From positions 14,330,142 to 14,394,141 of the forward strand of contig NC_058164.1 of the NCBI RefSeq assembly GCF_020080835.1: DNA of 64,000 nucleotides. Reading direction: 5' to 3'. The translations under genes and the position numbers were made by a program. Every line of letters starts with the position of its first letter. Position 1 is the stretch's first letter. The notes beneath the pieces were generated by a model that searched no databases, was not told the DNA's origin, and saw only the letters and a list, made by a program, of their open reading frames with translations. Below, piece after piece: positions 37,601 through 49,435 of the stretch. The stretch is from Cotesia glomerata. Its lineage: Eukaryota > Arthropoda > Insecta > Hymenoptera > Braconidae.

Positions 37601-40600
37601 TTCACGAGCATTGAGAAGCTTCGTAAAGTCATCACTCTTCATTATTTGTTTTATTTGCGGTCCAACGAAAATACCTCCTTTAACTTTAGCTTCAGATAAT
37701 TTGGGAAAAAATCTCCTTAAATATTCGAAAGCTTTAGAGCTTGGATCCAGAGCTTTTACGAATTGCTTCATTAGCTCTAATTTTATATGTAACGGTGGCA
37801 TTAATATGCTTTGAGGCTTTACGATTGGTTCCGACTTTACGTTATGTTTCCCAATCTAAAATTCGACGCGATCAGGCCATTTACGCTGTTGATAATGAAC
37901 TGAGTCAGCTCTGCTGTCCCATAAACAAAGGTGACATGGGTATTTAGTATATCCACCTTGCATTCCCATCAAGAAACCAACCATTTTAAAATCACCGATC
38001 ACTGGCCATTGGTATTCTGTGTATTTTAATTTTTCTAGTATGATTTTCACACTATCATAGCTTTCTTTTAACAATACAGAGTGTGCTAGAGGAAGACTAG
38101 GCAATTCGTTTCCATTGTGGAGCAGAACTGCTTTTAAGCTTTTTGAAGAGCTATCGATAAAAAGCCGCCAGTCAGATGCTACAAATGGTATTCCGATTTC
38201 ATTAAACAAATCAGTCACGTTGTTGCAGTAACAAATACCGGCTTCTTTTGTAAAAAAACATGAAAAAGTTTTATGGCGCTCTCTTTGATCAGTTATTTTT
38301 ACACCATCTTCAAGCAAGTTCCATTGCTTTAGTCGTGAACCTAGAATCTCTGCTTTATTCTTGGATAAGTTCAGGTCTCGTACTAAATCATTAAATTCAC
38401 TTGAGCTAATAAAATGTGGCCCAAAACTTTGCGATTTTGTCATGAAATCACTACCATCAGTGTTGGTTAGTGGTGCACTGGATCCTGTTGAACTTTGTGA
38501 CGCTTGAACTTCAAAGCTATCTAATCCTGAACGTGCCGGCACAGGCAAATTTTCGTCGTGAGGTATCGGAGATGATGTTGAAGGGAGATCAGGATAAAAA
38601 ATCTTTTCTGCATTTTTACCAGATCGACGCTTACTTGGATTAACCATACAAAAATAACAGTCATGGACGTGATCACTAGGTTCCCTCCAAATCCTTGGCA
38701 TCGCAAACTTCATGTGTCGATTTTCTCCTCGATACCAAGCTAGAAATAACAAAATTACAACGGGTGTAATTAAAATTTGCTCGACAATTTTAAAAATCTT
38801 AAATTTTGATTTTTTACCTTCTAAAGTATTTTTACAACTAACGCAGGCGAAGTGAGGCACCCAATTTTCATTTTGATTACTGATTTTCAGGTTAAAATAG
38901 GCTTCATAGGCTTCGCAAAGTTTTAAATTTGTTAATAAAGCGAATTTTTTACTTCTAACTTTAATAAATTCACCGCAAATAAAACAAAATGAATCAACAT
39001 CATTTTTACACTGTTTTGATGCTATTTTCCAACTGAGTCATACACAAATATAGTTGTTACAGCTGTAATAAACAAGTTAACATTCACTACTGTGCCTCTT
39101 ACAAATAATAATACAGTTTACTTTCGGGTTAATCAAAGTGCTGCCATCTTTTGTTCATGAAATGAATTAAATCATACTTATCGTCATAAATCAGATCAAA
39201 GCAAACTTTATGAACTAAATATGAATATTTAAGTGTTTTTCAGTGTCTAGAATCAGAATTTAAGCAAGAGAACAGAAACCCAAAAAAAATATTTTTTTTG
39301 TTGACCTGTGTAATCCTTGAATTTCTGGCTCTGACTCTGAATTAGACCGAATTCAAACAAATTCAAAATTTTCAATTCGGTTCAATTCTGTTAAATTAGG
39401 AGATAATTTTCGAATTTCTCGCTTTGACTCCGAATTAGACTGAATTAAAACAAATTCAAAATCTTTAAGTCAGTTCTATTCTGTTGAATTCTGCAATAAT
39501 TCTGGAATCTCTGGTTTTGACTCCGAGTTAGACTAAATTAAAACAAATTCAAAATTTTCAATTTGGTTCAATTCTTTCGAATTCGGAAATGATCCGCGAA
39601 TTTCTGACTCCGACTCCGACTGTGACTGAATTAAAATAAATTTTAAATGTTCAATTTCGTTGAATTCTATTTGATTCGGAAATAATCCTCGGATTTTTGG
39701 CTCTGACTCGGAATTTAACTGAATTAAAACAAATTAAAAATTTTGTTGAAATCTGAATATTTTTGTATTAATTAAGGAAGTTCGAGCGTAACTAATGAGT
39801 CAAAATAATGTTAAAATTTTTTTTTAATTTTAGTCTTCCCAATATTCGTCAAAATTCTTTATTTTAATTTAAAATAATTTAAACAATTTAATAATTGATG
39901 ATTTCTATTTATTTAATAAAGTAAAGTAATAAAATGACTTTCGCATTTATTACTTGCCGGAATAAATAAACAAATTTGGCAATAGCGCGCTTGATCATAC
40001 TCATAACAGAGACGTGGATGAGTGTGTGAGTTAAACATCTCTGTAACTATACTTCTATCCTTTTCTTTTTTTTCAGCTGTTGACGCGATGTTGTCAAATC
40101 TTTATTCGAATAAATAGCTGACGGTAAACGAGTTACAAACATAAAATTTGACTTTAAATATTTCAAAAATTATATCGGTAATGTATTATTATTAAATTGT
40201 TTTTATATTTTGCAATAATCCAAGTTTCTTGTGTATAGTTTTTTATCCGTTAAAATTGGGAGGTTAATATTGAAAAAAATAATTAAAGTCTCGACAAAAG
40301 TTTGTCCGCCATAAGAGCTCGTGTATAAGGAGATAAAATATGTGATTTTTAAAATTTAATATCTAAGTAACTAAGCGGTGAATCATTTTAAACTTTTGGG
40401 ATTAGATAAATGACGTATTTGTTTATACGTATACTTAATTTCAAAGCTCAAAGTTGGAAATTATTTTTTATTTCAATTTATTTTTTGTTTCAATCGGCTT
40501 AGCGAAGCGAATGGAAATTTTGAAAAAACGTTTTTAGAGATAATAGATAATTTAATAAACTATTTCACCACAAAGCGTTTTTTTCAAAAATTTTATTCGT

Positions 40601-43600
40601 TTCGTGAAACCAATCGAAACTGCAATTGCTCTGCTGTTGGGAGTGCAACAGAGATAGTTCCGTTGAACTCCGTGAGAGCAAACCGAGAAAAAGATGGTCT
40701 CGCCTGTTAAGTAAATAGTACTCTGAAATGAATAAAACTGTTTACTTAGATTATAAAATAAAATTTTCTACAGTAAGTAATTATAATTTCGTACGAAGAA
40801 TAAATATTCATTAACGAAAGAATTTTTTTTCTCAATTCAAAATTTTCATATCCGAGAAATTTTTCTACTTGGCTCTAGAATATTTTGAACTCCCTTCCCG
40901 GCCATAATAGTATATTACACACTTAGAGAAGTAAAGTAAGAAATGTCTTAGATCACATTTAAAATTGTTGGCCGAGGCGAAGCCGAGGTTAACAAACATG
41001 TAATCTGAGGCTTTCTTATTTACTTCTCGAGGGGTGTATCCTATTTTTTTTGCTCGACAGCAAGATATTTATTATCACTAGAATTTATTCATTAAAACAA
41101 GACTTTGGTAAGGAAAAATCAAAAATTGATAACAATATTTCTCATTTGGATGAAAAATCCTTTCATAGATATTATTTTAATCATAGTTTTAGGATTTAAT
41201 AACAATGAAATTGCGATAGTAAAAGATTTAAGACGATTCAAAATATAAAAAATTAAATTTCAAAGAACTCAGTAGTATTTAATTTACATTATGTTACAAT
41301 TTTCAGATTTATTTTCCATACTTGAACAGAATTGAAAATTTCAATTTTTTTTTAATTTTCGCTCTGCCAAATTCCGTAGAATTGAACAGAATTAAAATTT
41401 TTAATTGTTTTGAATTCTGTCTTACCGAATTTAACAAAATATAACAGAATTGCGATTTTCAATTCAGTTGGATTTTGTTTTGGAGAATTCAACAGAATTG
41501 AGCAGAATTAAAATTTTTAATTCTTTTAAATACTATTTTGATGAATTTAACAAGAATATAACAGAATTGATATTTTTAATTCAGTTGAATTCTGTTCTGC
41601 AAAATTCAACAGAATTGAGCAGAATTAAATTTTTTAATTCTTTCGAATTCTTTTTTATCGAATTTAACAGAATATAACAGAATTGATATTATTAATTTAG
41701 TTGAATTCTGTTTTGCAGAATTGAACAGAATTAAAATTTTTAATTCTTTTGAATTCGGTTTTACCGAATTTAACAGAATTTAACAGAATTAAAATTTTTA
41801 ATTCGGTCGAATTCAGTTGTTTAATCAGGGTTTATTTAAGGTAAAAGACCCCATTAGTGGCACTTTTTCTTTAAATGAAAAAATACACTACTTGGAATAA
41901 AAATTAAAAATTTTTTTGATCTAAAAGTCTTAAAGATTATAAATAATTTATTCATTGTTGAAATTAATGATTTAATTAATTGAATAAGTACCATAATCAA
42001 AGAAAGTGTCAGTAATGGGGTCCCCACCACTAATGGGGTCTTTTACCCTATGTTATTTAATTTGTTGAATAACAAATGTTTATGTAATTTTTAAATTTTC
42101 AATCCGCTATAACTTTTAAACGAGTTAACCGATTATCACGTAGTTGACAACAGCCGATGCATTTTTTTTGAATTCTATGATGAATTTTAAACCGTGAAAA
42201 AAATTTAGGAATATGTTTGAAAAAAACGCTTTTTTTCGATTTTTTTCGTCAACGATATCTCACAAACGAATCAAGCGATTTTGACCGGTCCGGCGGCGAT
42301 CGACGTAGTATTTTGATGTTAAGAGCTGATTAGTTTTTGAAATCGGTCGGTAAAGCTGTTTAAAAGTCATTCTAAAAAAACGACATTTGAAAAAAAGTTT
42401 TCATTATTTTTAAATTTTTGAATGGCCCATAAAATTAATAAAAATCTTCATAAAGTATAAGTGTTATAAGTCAAATTGAAGGTAATATAATCAGCTTCAC
42501 CATAAAGTTTCCAGAAATGAGCTCTTTTCTGTCAGTCAAAAGTTATTCACGGTTAAAGTTACAAAACTTGAAATTTACAAAATTTTGAAAATTTTAAATG
42601 GCCGCTATTTCTAAACTAATTAACCGATTTTGCTCATCTCAGAACTCGACCTCGGTAATTACCCAAAGAATATGTGTACCAAGTTTCATCAAGATCGGTT
42701 GAAAACTTTTCCTGATGGCAAGGCTGGTTATATTACATATATTGTAACGGTAGGTTCCTGCTACTATGTCGCCCCTTTTTTAATTTTTAAAATTTAAGGG
42801 CGCCACTGGAATTTTTGTCACGGTTTCCAGAACCGGTCCAAGCAATGAGAGATATCTAAGGGTCGAGAGAGATTATAATTAGGTTGACAAAAATAATAAC
42901 AATTATTTTTAAATTCAACTCCAAATGTATTCAACTAACTTTTACAATAGCCTTGAATATTATCTCGCACACACACACTCTTATAAAATATCAAAAGTCT
43001 TAATCCTGACAGTACCCTCATAGGAGCGTCTATACTGCAGTTTCTATTAAAAATATCTTAATCCTGACAGTACCCTCATATGGAGCGTCTATACCGCAGT
43101 TTCTAACTAAATCGCGCTGTCCACCGGACCCTCACGCTCTATGACTCTAGATCTGATCTTGGGTGGTCGCCCGGACCCCTGCCCAAGGTTCAAACCGTCC
43201 TTAGCCCTTTCGCTGTCGCCTGGACCCTCACTACGGGACTAAGGAACCTGAAGTCGACTAGGACAGAGGAGAATACCATGAAACTAGTCGACAACCCGCT
43301 AATACTAACCTCCTCGACAGCCCTTGAACGAGGAGTATATAATGTAAAATATTTCCACATACACACACTTTTTAATAAAACAATTTACCCAATTATCACA
43401 CTATTTCTAATAACAATATTTAAAATAACTCACTTAATTTTAATTAACAATATTCCTCAATACTCGCGTTTCACAATATACCTTCCTGGGAATCAAATTC
43501 AAATCCCGGTTCCTAACCTTGACTTCGATAAATAATTAAATTTAAATTTTTATTTCATATTATTATTGTTATTAATTTATCACAGAAACTTTCTTGAAAC

Positions 43601-46600
43601 CAAAAATTTTAGATTTATTTAAATCGAATTTAATCTGCCTGATTACTCGGCTTAGCGTCCATTTTGGATTCCAGAGTAAATTTGAGATAGGAATATTAGC
43701 TTGGCTAAATTTTCCAAGGTCAAAATTTTACTGTAATTTTTCTCAATAATTATTTACTGGAACTTGGAAAAATTTATTTATCGAAATCTTGAACAATTTT
43801 AATTTAATTATAATTTTAATTTTTATAATTCTCTAAATTTAATTTACTAATTTATAATTTATTTTAAATTTCGAATATTAATTTTAATTGTAATTTTCAC
43901 TTTTAACTTTTAGAATTATTTTAATCTTTAGAGATAAATTTTATTTATTAATTTAATTTTGGCTTAAATAATATTTTGCGTTGGTTTTAATTTAATTATA
44001 ATTTATTTTAAAATTTATTTAGCGGATTTCACTTTTAATTTCAACCATTAATTTGATTTTAAACTAATTTCAATTTTATAAACTTTATTTTAATTTTATA
44101 AATTTTATTTTAATTTTAACTTAAATTATTTTATAATTTTAACCTCCTTTGATTTTAATTTTAAATTATTTTATTTTAGAGAATTTATCTTAATTTTAAT
44201 TAAATTATTCTTAACCTCGATTTTATAAATTTAGATATTAAATAAATTCAATCATTAATTAATAAATCTAATGATTTGAAGAAGGAACCTGGCCAGTGCC
44301 TAGTATTTCCTCGAGCAGCGTAGTTTATTTTACAGAGGTTAATTTTCGATACCTGGGATTGTTATTAAATTCCTGGAGACCAGATGTTTTCCAATTCGTA
44401 CTCAGGTCCCGGTGCAATAGCTACAACAATCTCCAGTGTGGCTGCTTCGTTTTATTTCTACGCTGCTTTCGGTTATTTTTCGGCGTTGTTAATTATCTGT
44501 AAGCACAGTACTGTTTTAGTAATTATTTAGATTTATTGAAGTCGGCTAAATGCCTAGCAAAAATAAATACAAGTTATTAATGATGGCTATCGCTTCGTTC
44601 CACAGTAGGTTCGAAGGACAGAAATAATTACCTTGTGTCTTTAGAATTCCGTGACTACTTTGTCGGGTTCCGCCTTCACAATGTCTTCTCTCCGTGCGAC
44701 AACTTCCTTTTGTCTCGGTGCGGTCTTCTCCCCACTCTCGAAGCAATTCCACTCTAGGTCCCAGAACTTATTTTATCAAATTTTCACTGCGCGAGCATCT
44801 TAGATCACAGCGCCCTGTGATCCGTCGATAATTAACCATAGTCAGGGTGAGGGCTTTCAATAGATAATAAAGGAGCCCCGTGACAATATATACCCTGATA
44901 GCCAAGTTGGCCGCAACTTTCTGTCAATCTACTGCCGCAACTTGTCACCAACTTGGCGGCAACTCTTGGAAAGTAACTCGGTTGGTGTCAACTTGTTCAC
45001 CAAGTTGTCACCAAGTTGTCGGCAAAAGTTGCTCTGAAACTTTTTCACACCAAGTTGACGATAAGTTTCTCAAGAAATTTGGCGACATATTGCGGCAGTA
45101 GATTGGTCTCTTTTTTCTCAGAAACTTGTAGCCAACTTGGCGCCAACAGTTACAAATTCGGAAGTTGACCGCAAGTTGTCGCTAAATTGGTGGCAACTAT
45201 CTGACACCAACTTGGTTGGTCTAAAACTGTGGCTATCAGGGTACCCTGATAGCCACAGTTTTAGACCAACCAAGTTGGTGTCAGATAGTTGCCACCAATT
45301 TAGCGACAACTTGCGGTCAACTTCCGAATTTGTAACTGTTGGCGCCAAGTTGGCTACAAGTTTCTGAGAAAAAAGAGACCAATCTACTGCCGCAATATGT
45401 CGCCAAATTTCTTGAGAAACTTGTCGTCAACTTGGTGCGAAAGAGTTTCGAAAGCAATTTTTGCCGACAACTTGGTGTCAACTTGGTAAACAACCGAGTT
45501 CATTTCCAAGACTTGCCGTCAACTTGGTGACAAGTTGCGGCAGTAAATCGACGGAAAGTTGCGACCAACTTGGCTATCAGGGTATATATGGGTCATTCCA
45601 CCAAATAAGAACATTTTTACGGGGCGACCCTCGCGGATTATGTTTAAAATTTATGGAGGTGTTCTCTATAATAATAAATAAATTCCCTACAAGTTTCAGC
45701 CCTTAACATGCAGCGGTTCTGGAGTTATGATTTTTTGAAATTTTGAAAAAAAATTTTTTATAACTTTTTTATTAATTTTTCTGAAGAAGGAAGCTTTTTT
45801 ATTAAAATCCACGAAAAATCTTATCTTGTGGGAAAAATGCTCAGCTTTTGAATGAAAATATCCATTTTATTATAAACACATCAGAAGACCCTTTGAAATC
45901 CAATTAAAGTGGAAAAATTGATTTTTCTCGCTGTGCGGTGCAAGGTACATCCAATTTGACTTTTTTTTCTGAAAAATCAGAGTTTTTTACACAAAATATA
46001 TGGTTTTCACGATGTGCATATTTTTTGTTCAATCGCAATTAAATTGAACGTAAAATCTTTATAATTAAAATACTTTTATTTTTGAACTTTTTTCAGATGT
46101 TGATACAGTTTTAATAAGAGCATATCCAATTTCATCATTTATCGGTAAAAGTGTGCAATGTCTGTGTACCCTTTACCGTTTTTGATAAAGAATATCGTAC
46201 GTCTAACACATTTTTTTGTCTAAATAATCATCATTCGTTATGAAAGTAAAATCAACGCCTGTAAAATTCTTGATTGCCCAGAAATTCAAATCTTGTGGTG
46301 CCAGTATATGTTTTTTATTTTCCATTTGTAATGAAGCTCTAGCAGCATGTCGTTTTACTGGACCTACAAGCCCATCGCATGGTCCTTTGCCATGGGCAGT
46401 CGCAAAAAAATGCCACTCAACGATGATTCTAAAGTCAGCATAATATTAATATAAATTAGTAAATGTTTTTTTATTTTTAAATTGCTGAGGTGCTCCATCT
46501 GAGAAGTAAAAATCCTTTCAATAACAGTAAATTTTTCTCTTAAAAAAGAAATCAATTGTTCTTGAAATAAATAAATCAAAACTGTGTCATGTTTAAGGCA

Positions 46601-48706
46601 ATCTGAGATACCAACTAAGCCTAAATGCTTAATAGTATCATTTTCGTTTTAGTAAACCACCATTTGAAGTATAGTAGCTTGGTCATTATTTCAATGATAG
46701 CCTTGAGCAGCTTCCTGCACAACAAACGCAATTTTCAACCAAGTAAAAAACTACCGCTAATTCACCACTCTTCAAATTTAATTTCGCATTAGGGAAAAAC
46801 CGACTTTGTATTTTTACTTAGTCCGGTCAATTTAGACATTCGAAGTTACATAAAGTCCCAACAAGCTGAATTTCTGTGAAGTTGTTCAAAACATAATTAT
46901 AAACAATGTCTAGAAGTTCCCCATCATTCCCCTGTAAGGAAAAAATTTAATTCAAGGTCAAAGGTCAAAAAAATGAGTTTTTCGCGATTTTCAGCAAAAC
47001 GGTAAGTTTTATCATAAAAGTACCTCAGACAAAAATTGTAGATCATAAAATTATCTATAAAAAATGTATCAATACTTTTTTTCTTACGAGCCACCGTTTC
47101 TGAGATATAACGATTCAAAAAGTTATAAAAGTTGTTATCATTACATCCTAAATAAGAAAATGGAATCGTAGTTGTGAACGCCATCTGCATTGTATAAACT
47201 CAATTTTTTAACGAGCAGTTTGAAATTTTAAATATTTAACAGAAAATTATTTTACTAACCCGAATAATCGTATAACGCTTAGCCGATATAACGTTTAATT
47301 ACACGCTTTTTTTTAATTGTGATTGAAAAAAAAATATGCACATCGTGAAAACCATATATTTTGTGTAAAAAACTCTGATCTTTCAGAAAAAAAAGTCAAA
47401 TTGGATGTACCTTGCACCGCACACCGAGAAAAATCAATTTTTCCACTTTAATTGGATTTCAAAGGGTCTTCTGATGTGTTTATGATAAAATGGATATTTT
47501 CATTCAAAAGCTGAGAATTTTTCTGACAAGATAAGATTTTTCGTGGATTTTAATAAAAAAGTTTTCCTCATCAGAAAAATGAATAAAAAAGTTAAAAAAA
47601 ATTTTTTTTCAAAATTTCAAAAAATCATAACTCCAGAACCGCTGCATATTAAGGGCCAAAACTTGTAGGGAATTTATTTCTTATTATAGAGAACACCTCC
47701 ATAAATTTTAAATATAATCCGCGAGGGTCGCCCCGTAAAAATGTTCTTATTTGGTGGAATGACCCATATATATATATATTTATACATACATATATAAATT
47801 TTTTAACCAATGGTATTTTTGGAACCTACTCAACTAATTATAACATATGATAGCAAAATCAGGTGAAAATTTCACCTTGAAGACTAATGCAATAGTTAGA
47901 TATCTAAAGAAATCTACCTAAAAACAGCTATGTAAGTATCCAAAAAGTTAAAATGACCCACCGGAGACAAATTACTATTTGAAACAGTGAAAACTATTAA
48001 CAAGATTATGAGCACATTTCATAAATAATTTTTTTCTGGGTGGCATTATATTATCCAAATATATTCATATTTTAGATGGATTTTTAATCATGAATTATTA
48101 TCGAACGTGTATCAAAGAATCTCTATTAAATAAACGTTATTAAAATATTAATTATTATAACATGTACACGGAAAGAAAAATATGGAAACTATTCCTATAA
48201 TTTTATGGGAGCTAGTTCCCAGGCAATTATAGGAACTGTTCCCATGAAATATGGGAACTGCTCCCATAATAATAGGAAATTTTTCCAGAATTATGGGAAT
48301 ATTTCCCATGACGATGGGAATGGTTCCCATAATGGTATAGGAATGGTTTCTATAATTATAGGAATGATTCCTATACAATTATAGGAACCATTCCCATAAT
48401 ATTATGGAAAATATTCCCATAATGATATAGTAATGGTTCCTATATCATTATGGGAACTATTCCCATAATGGTATAGGAAGGATTCCTAGAATATTATAGG
48501 AATCATTTCTATACCATTATGGGAATCATTCTCAAAATAAAATAAAGATTAAATCTTCGTGCGGAATGAGTTCAAAATGATTCCTATAATATATACACGG
48601 AAAAAAAAAAAATTGGGGCTGCCACAAGATACATTCCTGTGGCAGCCACATGATTTTCATGTGACAGCAACATAATTTTCATGTAGTAGGCAATAATAGT
48701 TAAAAC

Positions 48707-48751
<45 letters not shown>

Positions 48752-49402
48752 CTATATTATTAAGAGAATAAGAAAAATTTTGTGGCCAGTGTATTTATAT
48801 GATAAAATGGGTTTTTGCTTAGAGTTGTGTCTTTCCAAGGTTTTATGTCATTCTCACCAATAGTCAATTTATTATAATAAGAATTTAGGCTGCATTCGAA
48901 AATGCTCTATCTCTAAACATATAATTGAGAAATGACCTTGTATCTGGTAAACTATTGACATTTTTGAAGATATATGATCATCACGATGTTACACTCATTA
49001 AGAGCTTTCATTTGAATACCCACATGCATTTTGATATATTTTTCGAATTTACATATATATAATATATATAAATATATAAAATATATGAAAAATTGATGTG
49101 GGTACTCAAATGAAAGGTCTCGATGAGTGTAACATCGGAATGAGCTTATATCTTTAAAAATGTCAATAGTTCACAAGATACAAGGTCATTTCTCAATTAT
49201 ATGTTTAGAGATAGAGCATTTTCGAATGCAACCTAAATATCTATCATCATAAATTGAATATCGACGAGAATAATATGAAACCTTGAAAAGGCACAAATTC
49301 AAGTCAAGTCCTTTGCAATGACACTAAATTTCACTAAAAAAATCGATTTCATCATGTGACTATCCAGGAGACAAAATTGTTCTTATTCTCTTAATAATAT
49401 AA

Positions 49403-49435
<33 letters not shown>

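Larger units (their letters stand above)
36589..41830. mobile_element. Composite foldback element with AATTC-rich arrays, split by a younger transposon
   Basis: The ends CCCTGATTAAACAACTGAAT and its reverse complement (ending 41830) are a perfect inverted pair. Next to them, both arms are dense with GAATTC/AATTCTGTT variants. An array of about 84-87-bp units (TCTCGCTCTGACTCCGAATT phrase) occupies 36640-36970 and resumes in the same orientation at 39311-39760, so the transposon between (36974-39310) inserted into the array. Part of a TTAA-type MITE lies at 40492-40710. No gene belongs to this outer element. Confidence 0.7.

Noticed and set aside
45118..45367. Identical 76-residue proteins on both strands
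   Set aside because: They only reflect the palindromic MITE pair; there is no domain or gene structure.
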